A stretch of DNA of 64,000 bases from Microcoleus vaginatus_C (GTDB lineage Bacteria > Cyanobacteriota > Cyanobacteriia > Cyanobacteriales > Microcoleaceae). Shown here in pieces: positions 50,885 to 60,266 of this stretch. Position numbers and translations under genes: made by a program. The stretch lies in the NCBI GenBank assembly GCA_040004035.1, contig JAMPLN010000028.1; one strand, given 5' to 3'. Every line of letters starts with the position of its first letter. Position 1 is the first letter of the stretch. The notes beneath the pieces were generated by a model. That model saw only the letters and a list, made by a program, of their open reading frames with translations. It had not been told where the DNA came from and did not search any database.

Positions 50885-53242
50885 TCACTCTTTTTTAGGA
50901 GCTAGTTTGCGGATACGAGACGGTGCTGGTGCCAAATTCAAATATTCATTTTTATCTTCAACAACTGAGGCTCTAGATGCTGGATACTTCTTGCGTTTAG
51001 GGGCATGATTCGCAACTGTACCCAAGCATGGTATGCCAAAATTTTCTAATTGACTGAAAACTTTTTGAACTACTGAAAAGGGAACCTGCTGAATTGCTAC
51101 AACCATCAGTATGCCATCGGTGCGCGCCGCTAAAAAATTCGTATCTTTACTGTCAACGAGCGGCGGCGTATCGTAGATAACTAAGTCAAATTTTGCCTGA
51201 AGTTCTTCCATTAAATACTGCATCTGAGATGATGCCAGCCGTCTGGCAGTACCAGCATCCGGGAGACCAGCAGTTAATACAAAAAGATTATCTGCTAGAT
51301 GCGATCGTTGGATAATTTCATGGGGTTCGTTTTTATTATCGAGCAAGTTGCTCAATCCCTTGACATTAGGCAGTTCCAACAGCAAGTGCAGGCTGGGCGA
51401 ATGCAAATTCGCGTCTACTAACAGCACTCGCTGACCCGCCAGCGCTGCCACGTGAGCTAAGTTTAAAGCAACGGTAGATTTGCCTTCGCCAACTGTAGCC
51501 GAACCAACTGCCAAAGAGCTAATCGTTCGATTTGAAGAAAGAAAGCGAATATTAGTATAAAGAGAGTCAAAAGCTTCTATAAATTCCGCAGCATTTTTCT
51601 TATTACCCTCTTTTCCTTCAAGATAAGCATAGGCATTAGCAATAGAAGGCGCCAATTTTCTAGCATTTTTGTCAAGAGGAATTGCTCCCAATAAAGGTGC
51701 TTCAACCGCATCTTTAACGTCATCAGCACAGTAGAAAATATTGCGGAACTTTTCAATGAGGATAGCAGATCCCAGACCCAAAACTAGCGCTCCAACAACT
51801 GCCATGATCAATTTGTTTTTAGCTTTCGATGGAACTGTCATCAGCTTGCCCTTCTCATCTCGCGGTATGGCTGGTTCAGAAATTATTTCCCAAGGTACTT
51901 GGCTTTGAGCTGCTTGGACGCGCAGAGTTTCCCGCTGACTTAAAAGTTGATCGCGGGTGCGGGCGGCTACTTCTAATTGCTGTTGCAGTTCGTTGTAGCG
52001 GCGGGCTATGGTGGGGAATTCTGTTGCTTGCCTGTTTAAATTGTTTTTAGTTTGGGTGATTGCTTGAAGGCGAGCTTCTAAGACTTCAACTTGGTTAGCA
52101 GTATCAACCAATTGTTTAATCAAGCCTATGCGAATAGAATTTTGAAAATTCTGAACTTTAGAATTAGCTTGGGTGCCTACTAAATTTTGCCCCAAAATTC
52201 GAGCAGTTTGCTGGTTGAGCAAAGCTACTAAATTTGCCCGCTTGCGCTCTAAAGCTTCCACTATAGGGTTAGCAGATTTAAAACGAGCTGTTTCTACAGC
52301 AATCTGACCTTCTACTTCCTTAACCTTGGTCAGCAACTCTTTATATTGAGGTTCTTCGCTTAAAGCTGAAGCGGCAATAGCTTCATTTGGTGTAAAATCT
52401 AATTGTTTTTGCAAGTTAGCGTACAGCGTTTTCTGTTCTTGCAGTAGCCTTTGAGTTTCTAACTCTAAAGTTTCTACTGCCCGAACTTGCTCGATTAATT
52501 GCGCGCCTTGTTCTTTAGGATCGGTAATCTGTTGCTCCTGCTGTATCAGCTGTAACTCTGATTTCAGCTTGTTTACGCGGTTATTGAGTCCCGGAAGCTG
52601 GTCTTCAATAAATTTAACACCTTCACCAATCCGAGTCTTGCGTTCCTCAAGACTGTACTTTAAATATTTCTTTTTAGTTTCTTGTAAAACGAACTCAACT
52701 AATTTAGGGTCATCCCCCATGAAGCGAACTTGCAAAATTTTAGTCATCGTCATCAGATCTTCTCCCATCCGCAAAACGACTAATTCTTTTTCAAGAATTT
52801 TTTCGGTAACTTTTGGATATCGTTTTTGGACTTGTTTGGCAATAGCAGAAAGCATCTGAGGACTCTTGAGAATTTCAAGTTGAGTTGCGTAGTCCAAACT
52901 AAAAAAATCTCGATTAGGTACTCCTCCCCCCTCGCTGCGATTGGCTAGAGCAGCGGGGTCAGCAATTCTTGCCTCCGTTGTCACGGGTTCCACTAGCATC
53001 CGAAAATCGCCTTGATATGTTTTCTTGCCTCCCTTGATCTGATAAACAACTCCACCGCCTACTAGAGCTATAATCCCAATAATGATTAGGGCTTGTCGCT
53101 GAAAAGTCCTCAACAACGGCTTTAGATTCAATCCTTTCTGAGGCTGCGCGCTTAACTCTTCTCCCTCGTCAACGGAAAATTGCTGCACCTGTCTGCTCTG
53201 GCTGCTAATGGGTACGATATGAGCGTCCTGTTCTCTTTCCAT
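50885..53242 (-). CDS. Wzc-like polysaccharide co-polymerase / BY-kinase family protein
   Basis: The 785-residue protein has a Wzz-type N-terminal region with a first membrane helix near 50-68 (ALIIIGIIALVGGGVVY). A long extracytoplasmic coiled-coil part (about 190-450) and a second helix near 478-498 follow. The cytoplasmic ATPase has Walker A ATVGEGKSTVALNLAHV near 590, A-prime LLVDANLHSP near 617 and Walker B LVIYDTPPLVDSKD near 690. In the A-prime motif the usual DxD is DAN, and the C-terminal tail has only one Tyr, so the typical autokinase Tyr cluster is missing. It may regulate chain length of exopolysaccharide with reduced or no kinase activity. The start ATG has AGAGG upstream. Confidence 0.88.
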   Translation of the reverse strand: MEREQDAHIVPISSQSRQVQQFSVDEGEELSAQPQKGLNLKPLLRTFQRQALIIIGIIALVGGGVVYQIKGGKKTYQGDFRMLVEPVTTEARIADPAALANRSEGGGVPNRDFFSLDYATQLEILKSPQMLSAIAKQVQKRYPKVTEKILEKELVVLRMGEDLMTMTKILQVRFMGDDPKLVEFVLQETKKKYLKYSLEERKTRIGEGVKFIEDQLPGLNNRVNKLKSELQLIQQEQQITDPKEQGAQLIEQVRAVETLELETQRLLQEQKTLYANLQKQLDFTPNEAIAASALSEEPQYKELLTKVKEVEGQIAVETARFKSANPIVEALERKRANLVALLNQQTARILGQNLVGTQANSKVQNFQNSIRIGLIKQLVDTANQVEVLEARLQAITQTKNNLNRQATEFPTIARRYNELQQQLEVAARTRDQLLSQRETLRVQAAQSQVPWEIISEPAIPRDEKGKLMTVPSKAKNKLIMAVVGALVLGLGSAILIEKFRNIFYCADDVKDAVEAPLLGAIPLDKNARKLAPSIANAYAYLEGKEGNKKNAAEFIEAFDSLYTNIRFLSSNRTISSLAVGSATVGEGKSTVALNLAHVAALAGQRVLLVDANLHSPSLHLLLELPNVKGLSNLLDNKNEPHEIIQRSHLADNLFVLTAGLPDAGTARRLASSQMQYLMEELQAKFDLVIYDTPPLVDSKDTNFLAARTDGILMVVAIQQVPFSVVQKVFSQLENFGIPCLGTVANHAPKRKKYPASRASVVEDKNEYLNLAPAPSRIRKLAPKKE

Positions 53243-54282
53243 GTTGACCTCTTGGATATTTTGTGGGTAAAATCAGCTTTCTTCTGCGAGCCTTCGGGTT
53301 GATACTTTGAGCATTGGCTTAAGGATATCACACGAAATTATTGGTTGGTCGAGCCCACTTCCTTCTAATAGTTCTCACTACTTTCACCTAGTATACAAAA
53401 ATAACTAAATCCCTATGCTATGCCGGTGGCAAAAGTTCTTTTACAACTGCTGGAGAGTTATATCAGACTGCATTTGGGTCTGCTGCGTTGTGCTTGTATT
53501 TAGGGTTTCCGGGCGACGAAGCGAAATTTTTCAGGTGTCGCTCAGCTTCGCGACAGGGGGTTCAATAACTTTACCAAACTTTTACAATTGACCGTAACAC
53601 CTCAGCCGCCGCTTGCGCTGGTATTGGTTTATAGTCTCTGCCATTTTTCGGTTCGCAGTCCACGGCAGAAGCACTTGTTAACTTACGGGCTAACTGACCG
53701 GCTAAAAAGTTTTGCATTTCTCATGTAGATATAATTAGCCACATTCAGCAGATTTTTGGGAACGGCAACTAATCGAATCAATTTCCTAGAAAAATCTGTT
53801 TCTTCTTTTAATTATAAACTTTTTGAGGAGCTGGATGACTGACTAAGTTTATAGACTTAACTAACCGGGCCAGTTATATCACAAACTCATCTCTGTAGTG
53901 CGCTACCGACATAAAATTTAATAATGTGTGTTCTCAGGCTCGATCGACATCTCGAACAACTCAAGCCTTCTGGGTTTTTCTACCGGGCGGATCGCGCTGC
54001 GCGATTTATGTGTTTTCGTAAAAAAAACTAGCTTTATGCGTTCCGGGGCTATTAATAAAACTATCGCTTTGATTCGCCCTCCCAGCAAGTTATAGCAATC
54101 CTTTCGGTAAACGCGCAACGGGCTTTTTTTTGAATTAACCGATGCAATAAGAAGATGACAGATTGTCAAAGAAAAAAAGAGTTCACACAGGATGGGAGGA
54201 TTGCTATTGATCTCGCTGGGAGTAGCTATAGGTAGTTGTTGTTTTTGGATTTTACTAATTACCAACTACTTTTTATTAGCGC
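53243..54282. other. Gene-poor region holding a tnpB remnant
   Basis: Apart from the TnpB-like remnant at 53562-53790, no gene is supported. A minus-strand frame at 53918-54265 has no recognisable motif or ribosome site. GAAGCGAAATTTT...AGCTTCGCG near 53516-53552 is a hairpin-prone segment. The wzc-like promoter must lie in the first 150 bases. Confidence 0.5.
53562..53790 (-). pseudogene. Remnant of an IS200/IS605-type tnpB
   Basis: The minus strand reads PKNLLNVANYIYMRNAKLF, then after a frameshift LARKLTSASAVDCEPKNGRD and YKPIPAQAAAEVLRSIVKVW, followed by a stop, Ser-Tyr and another stop. KNL-x-N-x-x-NY and the LP-x-Q...VL...V-x-x-W-K-S-F pattern are N-terminal features of cyanobacterial TnpB proteins. 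The final TAA and TGA stand where Lys and Trp codons are expected. Only about 75 codons remain, so the element is dead. Confidence 0.65.
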
Positions 54283-55713
54283 TTACTGATTTTGTGCTCT
54301 TCTTTCTCTAAGTTTCAACAATATTTCTGCATGAACTTCGCGGGTTATAGGATAAAAATATGTAAGAATCATGCCAGCAATTAAAGCAATTGTGGGCAAC
54401 GGCCCGATCGCAACTCGAATTGCAAACAGTGCAGAATCTGGCTGTACGGGGGCCGGCTGTCCGGGAACGGTAGAGAGAAATCCAGCTCCTTCTAATGCTT
54501 GGCCTACCAACCACAAACCCCCTGCCAATCCGATTTTTTGCAGCAGTACCATAAATGAATAGAAAACGCCTTCGCGTCTTTCTCCTGTTTGCAGTTCGTC
54601 GAGTTCGATCACATCCGGTATCATCGACCAAGGTATTAGATAAGCCGTGGAAACTCCCACACCTGCCATGACTGCTAATAGGTACATCTGCAATACTTGT
54701 CCTGGTTGGAGGAAAAACAGTCCAGCTTGGGCAATAATCCACAAACTCATGCCCATAAAATATACGGCTTTTTTGCCGTATCTTTCGCTGACTTTACTCC
54801 AAACAAATAGCATGATTAATGCGGTGCCTTGAACTGCGATCGCAACCAAGCTAAAAACGTACTGTGGCTGTTGCATCCAGTTAACAACAAAGTAGGGAAT
54901 AATAGTAGCCGTCAACTGCACTCCCAGCCAAGAAAAAAGATAAATTCCAATGACGTACAAAAAAGGGCGATTGCTAAATGCAATCTGCAACTGTTCTTTC
55001 AGTGGCAAAGATGTAGAATTATCTAGTTCTGCGTTTTCTAATAGTTGGGCTGCGACGTGCTTGCGAGTTCCCAAAACGCACCAGTACAAAGGCAAGACAG
55101 AGATAACTGCACAGATTGCACCTAATACTAAATATTGTTGATTGGGGTTCTTTTCAAATACAGCAAAGATAATTAGAGCTAAGATTAATGAAAAGATGCT
55201 GCCGCCAATGGAGAAAGCAAATCGAAAACTATTAAGGCTAGTGCGTTCGTTGTAGTCTTGAGTAAGTTCTGGAGTCAGGGCAGTGTAGGGAAGATTCACA
55301 GCCGTGTATGCGGTGTTGAACAAAATGCTGATCGCAACATAGTACCAAAATAACACTGTGTGATTCGTGCTAGGTACAATCCACTGCAATAAGAAGAATA
55401 TGCCGAAGGGGATGCCACCATATATTATCCAAGGATATCGGCGGCCCCAAGGGTGAGAAGTGCGATCGCTCAAAACCCCCACAATCGGGTCATTTATGGC
55501 ATCCCAAACCTTGCCAACTACCAAAATATTACTGGCTAAACCGGCAGGTAAACCAGCGACATTGGTAAAGAAAACTAGGAGGTAAAATGCCAAAACATTA
55601 GCGGTAATTGCCGGGCCGAGGTCGCCGGCACCGTAAGCTAATTTTGTCGAGAAACTGAGTTTTTGTGTTGCAGGATTGTTGGCGGCTGATTGAGGCGGGG
55701 AAGTGTTGCTCAT
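54283..55713 (-). CDS. GPH-family cation:sugar symporter (MFS)
   Basis: The 476-residue protein has about twelve membrane segments. It shows the GPH (glycoside-pentoside-hexuronide) pattern: TKLAYGAGDLGPAIT near 24-38, GKVWDAINDPIVGVLSDRTSHPWGRRYPWI near 67-96, YTALTPELTQDYNERTSLNSFR near 141-162 and MIPDVIELDELQTGERREGVFY near 363-384. This family moves sugars with sodium or protons, and a few members transport lipids. In cyanobacteria similar genes are near carbohydrate or polysaccharide loci, as here close to the Wzc-like gene, but this is association only. The specific sugar is unknown. Confidence 0.88.
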   Translation of the reverse strand: MSNTSPPQSAANNPATQKLSFSTKLAYGAGDLGPAITANVLAFYLLVFFTNVAGLPAGLASNILVVGKVWDAINDPIVGVLSDRTSHPWGRRYPWIIYGGIPFGIFFLLQWIVPSTNHTVLFWYYVAISILFNTAYTAVNLPYTALTPELTQDYNERTSLNSFRFAFSIGGSIFSLILALIIFAVFEKNPNQQYLVLGAICAVISVLPLYWCVLGTRKHVAAQLLENAELDNSTSLPLKEQLQIAFSNRPFLYVIGIYLFSWLGVQLTATIIPYFVVNWMQQPQYVFSLVAIAVQGTALIMLFVWSKVSERYGKKAVYFMGMSLWIIAQAGLFFLQPGQVLQMYLLAVMAGVGVSTAYLIPWSMIPDVIELDELQTGERREGVFYSFMVLLQKIGLAGGLWLVGQALEGAGFLSTVPGQPAPVQPDSALFAIRVAIGPLPTIALIAGMILTYFYPITREVHAEILLKLRERRAQNQ

Positions 55714-55860
55714 AAACTTTGATTTTGGGATTTTTTGGCAGTCACAGTCTTTCCAGTAGGAGTATAACTCATGCTACGCCTTAATACTAAGTTTTTTGTA
55801 GCGATCGGGACAAGCTTGAAGATTTGGTAATTTATAATTGGGTAATTGGTAATTGATAGG

Positions 55861-55930
55861 TTGGTGGGGGCAGGTTTACGAGATTATTTGTCTTAGCCAA
55901 TTATTCTGGCTAAAACCTGCCCCTACTTAA
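55861..55930. repeat. Inverted repeat of the GGGCGGGTT family
   Basis: GGGGCAGGTTT (55867-55877) faces AAACCTGCCCC (55913-55923), and inside TTAGCCA faces TGGCTAA. It just overlaps the 3' end of the next minus-strand gene. Confidence 0.65.
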
Positions 55931-56484
55931 GGAAACAGTTGCGAAATCTGAACTTCTATTTCTGGAAATGCCAGCATTGACAAAACATCATCTTCATTAA
56001 ATACTGTTTCTTGTCGGTAGTTTGCCTCGCCCGGTTCGCGAAAAACATAAACTTGCCGCGTGTTAACATCAAGTATCCAATAATCAGTAATTCCCGCCTT
56101 AGCATAAGCCGGTGCTTTTCGCTTGCGGTCTGTTTCTAAGGTGGTATCAGCTATTTCTACTAATAAGAAAATGTTGGCGGGTGCGGGATGAAAATCTTGG
56201 TACAGCCGAGGGTCGATTTGCACTACAGCAATATCCGGTTCTGGTTCTGAATTATAACTTAGAGCGATCGGGTCTTGGATGCGAATTAAAGCAAGTCCTG
56301 CCAGCAGATTTCTGAGATAGTCGGCTGCACAGAGGTTAGTGGCTGCGTGGGGAGGATTTTTTGCACTCCTTGAGATAATTTGCCCGTCAATTAATTCGAC
56401 TCGTTCATCGGGATTGAGAATGCCTGTTTCGGTCATGCGGCGATATTCCTCTACAGTCCACAAGCGTAAATCTGTTACAGTCAT
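55927..56484 (-). CDS. Uma2 family protein
   Basis: From ATG 56484 the protein has 185 residues. This start is preceded by AAAGGAAA, a ribosome site seven bases upstream, and the longer frame to 56571 lacks one. WTVEEYRRMTETGIL, DERVELIDGQI (Glu30), PEPDIAVVQ (Asp84) and IFLLVEIADTT (Glu110) are the standard Uma2 acidic positions. RKAPAYAKAGITDYWILDV near 120-138 is typical. Function not established. The GGGCGGGTT-family inverted repeat at its 3' end may act as its terminator. Confidence 0.88.
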   Translation of the reverse strand: MTVTDLRLWTVEEYRRMTETGILNPDERVELIDGQIISRSAKNPPHAATNLCAADYLRNLLAGLALIRIQDPIALSYNSEPEPDIAVVQIDPRLYQDFHPAPANIFLLVEIADTTLETDRKRKAPAYAKAGITDYWILDVNTRQVYVFREPGEANYRQETVFNEDDVLSMLAFPEIEVQISQLFP

Positions 56485-56654
56485 GGCACAATTTCCTTTT
56501 GCGATATTATCTATTATCCTAAAAGCCGAAACCGTTTTTTTATCAAAATACTGGATAAGAGACTTTAACAATGGTAAAAAATGCGGTTTATTTGGTAGAG
56601 TACCGGACTACTTTAAATCCCAAATCCCAAATCTAAAATTCCAAACTAAAATTG

Positions 56655-57206
56655 CTAGGTCAGCAATCTAGATTTAGCTGTAATTGCTCCCACACACCAC
56701 AAAATGGCATTGACAATTTCCGAGCGCTGAATATCTTCTGCGTCTAAAAAACTTGCAAACTCTTCCTCAATATTCAAATGGTCGGCAAAATCATAAAGTA
56801 TGCGCTTGTATTCAGTTGGCATGGGTATTAAAGTAGCTTTCACTAAATCGAAAAGGGCGTTCAAACAGTTGAGGATAGTAGCTGACTCGTCAAAATCTTC
56901 GGCATCGAGCAAGTACAGCGTTTCTGCAACGTCGCAAATAGCGTCTATTTGTGTGGGTGGCTTTCCCAGTTCGCTGACATCGATATTGCACAATTGGAGA
57001 GCGTTAATCGCTAGTTCTGGACGAGTAAAAAATACAAGTTGACCGCCGGCTACTAAGGGCGGCTCGTGTTCTCCATAGACAATTAGAGTATATAGATTTG
57101 GTATTTCGGTGCTGGGGTCGATCCGAAAACCGAACAGCCACAACAATTTTTCTGTATTTGGGTTCGCTGTTTGCAGTGTTGTTGGTAAAATTTTTGGTTC
57201 TGACAT
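56655..57206 (-). CDS. Hypothetical protein of 183 residues
   Basis: The protein is acidic and looks soluble. It has two parts: a beta-rich N-terminal half (LLWLFGFRIDPSTEIPNLYTLIVYGEHEPPL) and a helical C-terminal half (ATILNCLNALFDLVKATLIPMP, IEEEFASFLDAEDI). I do not recognise a family or a motif with catalytic residues. There is no signal peptide. It lies alone between genes on the same strand and could be a cyanobacterium-specific protein. Confidence 0.55.
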   Translation of the reverse strand: MSEPKILPTTLQTANPNTEKLLWLFGFRIDPSTEIPNLYTLIVYGEHEPPLVAGGQLVFFTRPELAINALQLCNIDVSELGKPPTQIDAICDVAETLYLLDAEDFDESATILNCLNALFDLVKATLIPMPTEYKRILYDFADHLNIEEEFASFLDAEDIQRSEIVNAILWCVGAITAKSRLLT

Positions 57207-57321
57207 GAATTTTTAATCCCTATAATACGCTCTTAAACTCGGTTTCTACGCAAATTGTTGGTTTTAGTAAGAAATCTAGAGATCGACCGGGTTTATAAGG
57301 CAAGAGTGCGTAATCTTTTTC

Positions 57322-57999
57322 CTATAAGTTTTGCTGGATGATGTCGCAGCATTCGGCAACAGTTGCTCTTTTTTCCATTGCTGCTACTAGGGCTTCGTAA
57401 GCAGATTGGTGGCTTTCAATCAGGTTTTTTGCTCGCAGCAAACCCCAGTTTTGTTTAAGTTGAATCTCGGCACTTGGACGGCGCAGTTGTGTTAAAATTG
57501 CACTAATTTTGGTGCGGTCTTCTGCTCCTCCTTGTGCGCTGCCGTAAACAAATTTTTCTGCGACTATTCCGGCCATCCACACGGTGCAGTATTGGTCTAA
57601 AAGTTGGGCGGAAAGAGTGCCACTTTGGAGTTGAGATGCTAATTGTTCGTCTTCAAATCGGACGCCGCCTTGGGCTGTTTGACCTTGTTTGAAAGCTTCC
57701 CAAGCGTTGAGGGCGTAGCTGGTTACGGGAATTCCCAACAGGTACGCGACTAGGAAGTGTCCGGCTTCGTGGTGGAGGATTCGATCGCGCTTTTGTTTGG
57801 AAGTTCCCCCCAACCAATCTAATAAAATAGTACCGCCTTGACCTTGCCACTGGAAACTGTCGAGGGTAGCAAGCCCCAACAGGCAAAAAGTGGCGATCGC
57901 AGGTACGGCTTCTGGCAAGTTGAATAGGGGCCCCAACAATATGGAAACGGTGATGGCAAAGATAGAAATAGCGATAATATTCAAAGAAGTGTCTTTCAT
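57322..57999 (-). CDS. Isolated M41 (FtsH-like) zinc peptidase domain
   Basis: The 225-residue protein has two N-terminal hydrophobic segments (near 7-23 and 31-47), then a peptidase domain with the HEXXH zinc site in ILHHEAGHFLVAYLLGIP (His77, Glu78, His81). AEKFVYGSAQGGAEDRTK near 148-165 gives the likely third ligand Asp in the FtsH position. The AAA ATPase domain of FtsH is absent, so it is an ATP-independent relative. Such proteins are conserved in cyanobacteria and chloroplasts, with unclear substrates. It is divergent from rseP by about 240 bases. Confidence 0.78.
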   Translation of the reverse strand: MKDTSLNIIAISIFAITVSILLGPLFNLPEAVPAIATFCLLGLATLDSFQWQGQGGTILLDWLGGTSKQKRDRILHHEAGHFLVAYLLGIPVTSYALNAWEAFKQGQTAQGGVRFEDEQLASQLQSGTLSAQLLDQYCTVWMAGIVAEKFVYGSAQGGAEDRTKISAILTQLRRPSAEIQLKQNWGLLRAKNLIESHQSAYEALVAAMEKRATVAECCDIIQQNL

Positions 58000-58240
58000 A
58001 ATGGCGAATGGGTAACTGAGAATTGGTAATGGATAATTTGTAATAGGGAATTGGTTTTAGAGGTAAACTCAGGTACGATCGCGCGATCGGTTTGGCAGCG
58101 TCGGGTCGAGCTCCGCGCCCCCGACTTCCGACAAAAACTCCACTTTCCAGTTTGACTGAAAAATGTCGCTCCCAAGCCACCGATATTAAAAAGATATTAA
58201 AATAAATCAAAGTCAAGTAAAAGTGTTAGTGGAATCCTTC

Positions 58241-59335
58241 ATGTCAGTTTTGGCAGCGATCGCAGTTTTAGGTATCTTGATTGTCGTTCACGAACTCGGC
58301 CACTTCCTGGCGGCGAGACTTCAACACATCCACGTCAACCGCTTCTCCATCGGTTTCGGGCCCATCCTCTGGAAGTACCAAGGCCCGGAAACTGAATACG
58401 CCCTCCGCGCCTTTCCCCTGGGAGGTTTCGTGGGTTTCCCGGACGACGATCCAGACAGTACAATTCCCCCAAATGACCCGAATTTGCTCAAAAATCGCCC
58501 CGTGCTCGATCGGGCGATCGTCATTAGCGCAGGGGTAATTGCCAACTTAATTTTTGCTTACTTCCTGTTGGTGGTGCAATTGGGTACTGTCGGCGCGGCA
58601 GAAATGAACTACCTACCGGGAGTTAAAGTCCCGGAAGTCGCTGCGGAAGTCAGTTCGGCCGCCAAACAAGCGGGAATTCGATCGGGCGACGTTGTTCTGT
58701 CTGTTGACGGCAAGGAATTGGGCGCTTCCCGCGAAGCAATCAAATTATTGGTCACTGAAATCCAAGATCATCCCAACCAACCCCTAGCGTTGGAAATTCA
58801 GCGCCAAGAACAAAAATTTGTGGTGACAGTAACTCCTGAAGAGTCGCCCGACGGCAAAGGTCGCATTGGCGTGCAGCTAACTTCTAACGGCACTGTGGTG
58901 CGGCAGAGGGCCCGATTTGTAGAGGCGTTTAGCAAGGCCGCCAAAGAATTTGAGCGGATTGTGGTGCTGACGGTTCAAGGTTTTGGGCAGTTACTTAGCA
59001 ATTTCAGCCAAACTGCCGACAAGTTGTCAGGGCCTGTGGCGATTGTGGCGATTGGTGCAGGGATTGCCAAATCGGATGCTGCGAGTTTGTTTCAGTATGC
59101 GGTGTTAATTAGCGTCAATTTGGCTGTGATTAATATCTTGCCTTTACCTGCTTTGGACGGCGGTCAGCTAGCTTTTCTGTTAATAGAAGGACTGCGGGGC
59201 AAGCCTCTGCCCAACCGCATTCAGGAAAATGTCATGCAGACTGGTTTGGTGTTGTTGCTGGGTTTGGGAATTTTCTTGATTATTCGCGATACAGCTAATT
59301 TGGCTGGGATAGATTTTCGATCTTTGATGCAATAG
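58241..59335 (+). CDS. Site-2 protease family membrane metalloprotease RseP-like
   Basis: From ATG 58241 the protein has 364 residues. The zinc site HELGH (17-21) lies in the first membrane helix (GILIVVHELGHFLAARL), a single PDZ-type domain covers about 125-200 (VSSAAKQAGIRSGDVVLSVDG), and the second active-site part is NILPLPALDGGQL near 300. This is the RseP/MmpA type of intramembrane protease that cuts regulators or processes signal remnants. The frame opens upstream at GTG 58223, but ATG fits homologues better. GAAGAAG repeats follow directly after the stop. Confidence 0.9.
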   Translation: MSVLAAIAVLGILIVVHELGHFLAARLQHIHVNRFSIGFGPILWKYQGPETEYALRAFPLGGFVGFPDDDPDSTIPPNDPNLLKNRPVLDRAIVISAGVIANLIFAYFLLVVQLGTVGAAEMNYLPGVKVPEVAAEVSSAAKQAGIRSGDVVLSVDGKELGASREAIKLLVTEIQDHPNQPLALEIQRQEQKFVVTVTPEESPDGKGRIGVQLTSNGTVVRQRARFVEAFSKAAKEFERIVVLTVQGFGQLLSNFSQTADKLSGPVAIVAIGAGIAKSDAASLFQYAVLISVNLAVINILPLPALDGGQLAFLLIEGLRGKPLPNRIQENVMQTGLVLLLGLGIFLIIRDTANLAGIDFRSLMQ

Positions 59336-59336
59336 T

Positions 59337-59378
59337 AAAGGAAGAAGGAAGAAGGAAGAAGGAAGAAGGAAGAAGGAA
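59337..59378. repeat. GGAAGAA heptamer repeats after the site-2 protease gene
   Basis: Six near-perfect GGAAGAA units lie five bases after the stop codon. The same unit occurs in the 24.5 kb and 61.5 kb gaps. Confidence 0.85.
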
Positions 59379-59503
59379 GAATTATGTCTAGTTTTCCGTT
59401 TTCCTATTTTCCTATTTTCCCCTCTCCTTTTTTTCCGACGCAAGCGAGGCAGAACCTCTGGTTATGGGTTCCCCAGTCGTGCCTGGAAGTTAAAAATAAA
59501 TAA

Positions 59504-59571
59504 CAAATGACTAATGACTACTGACTAATGACTAATGACTACTGACTAATGACTACTGACTAATGACTAAA
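59504..59571. repeat. TAATGACTACTGAC tandem repeats overlapping the nth start
   Basis: About nine copies of a TGACTAA/TGACTAC heptamer run up to and into the first codons of nth. The nth start ATG is inside the last copy, so the gene's ribosome-binding region is made of repeat units. Confidence 0.85.
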
Positions 59572-60240
59572 AAGTTAAGTTTAAAACAACGATCGCTCGA
59601 AATTCTGATTCGCCTCAAACGCCTCTATCCAGAAGCTCCTTGCACTCTCAACTACGAAACTCCCGTGCAGTTGCTGGTGGCGACGATTCTCTCGGCTCAG
59701 TGTACGGACGATCGAGTAAATTTGGTAACGCCGGCTTTGTTTAAGCGTTTCCCCGATGCGGTTGCTTTGGCAAATGCTGATATAGAAGAATTGGAAAGTC
59801 TGGTGCGATCGACTGGTTTCTACCGGAATAAGTCTAAAAATATTAAAGGTGCTTGTCAGGCGATCGTCAATAAATTTAACAATCAAGTGCCGCAGCGGAT
59901 GGAACTGCTGCTAGAATTGCCCGGAGTCGCCCGCAAAACGGCTAATGTCGTTCTCGCCCACGCTTTTGGTATTAATATGGGCGTGACGGTAGACACTCAC
60001 GTCAAACGTTTGAGTCAGCGGTTGGGATTGACCGAACATACCGATCCTATAAGGATCGAGCGGGATTTGATGATCTTGTTGCCGCAGCCGGATTGGGAAA
60101 ATTGGTCAATTCGGTTGGTTTATCACGGCAGGGCAGTTTGTAATGCGAGAAATCCGGCTTGCAATATTTGCGAACTTGCAGATTTGTGTCCTTCTGCTAA
60201 TATTACGCACGGGTGCGTCAGTGCGGAGGCTAGCAACTAG
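59563..60240 (+). CDS. nth: Endonuclease III (DNA glycosylase/AP lyase)
   Basis: The 225-residue enzyme has VATILSAQCTDDRVN near 34-48 and the helix-hairpin-helix with the catalytic Lys, LLELPGVARKTANVVLAHAFG near 112-132. Catalytic Asp lies in VTVDTHVKRLSQRLGLT. The [4Fe-4S] ligands are C-x6-C-x2-C-x5-C in VCNARNPACNICELADLC near 194-211. It repairs oxidised pyrimidines. The start ATG is supplied by tandem repeats, and the last ~15 codons run into a GGTGCGTCAG palindromic repeat, so both gene ends have been touched by repeats. The catalytic core is intact. Confidence 0.94.
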   Translation: MTKKLSLKQRSLEILIRLKRLYPEAPCTLNYETPVQLLVATILSAQCTDDRVNLVTPALFKRFPDAVALANADIEELESLVRSTGFYRNKSKNIKGACQAIVNKFNNQVPQRMELLLELPGVARKTANVVLAHAFGINMGVTVDTHVKRLSQRLGLTEHTDPIRIERDLMILLPQPDWENWSIRLVYHGRAVCNARNPACNICELADLCPSANITHGCVSAEASN

Positions 60241-60266
60241 CATTAAACAATAGGAGCTGACGCACC
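60212..60266. repeat. Inverted repeat GGTGCGTCAG...CTGACGCACC
   Basis: GGTGCGTCAG (60212-60221) pairs with CTGACGCACC (60257-60266) perfectly. It covers the end of nth and probably forms its terminator. A related pair lies at 60962-61018. Confidence 0.75.

Noticed and set aside
53918..54265. 115-codon minus-strand frame
   Set aside because: No motif, no ribosome site and odd composition; looks like a chance frame in a gene-poor gap.
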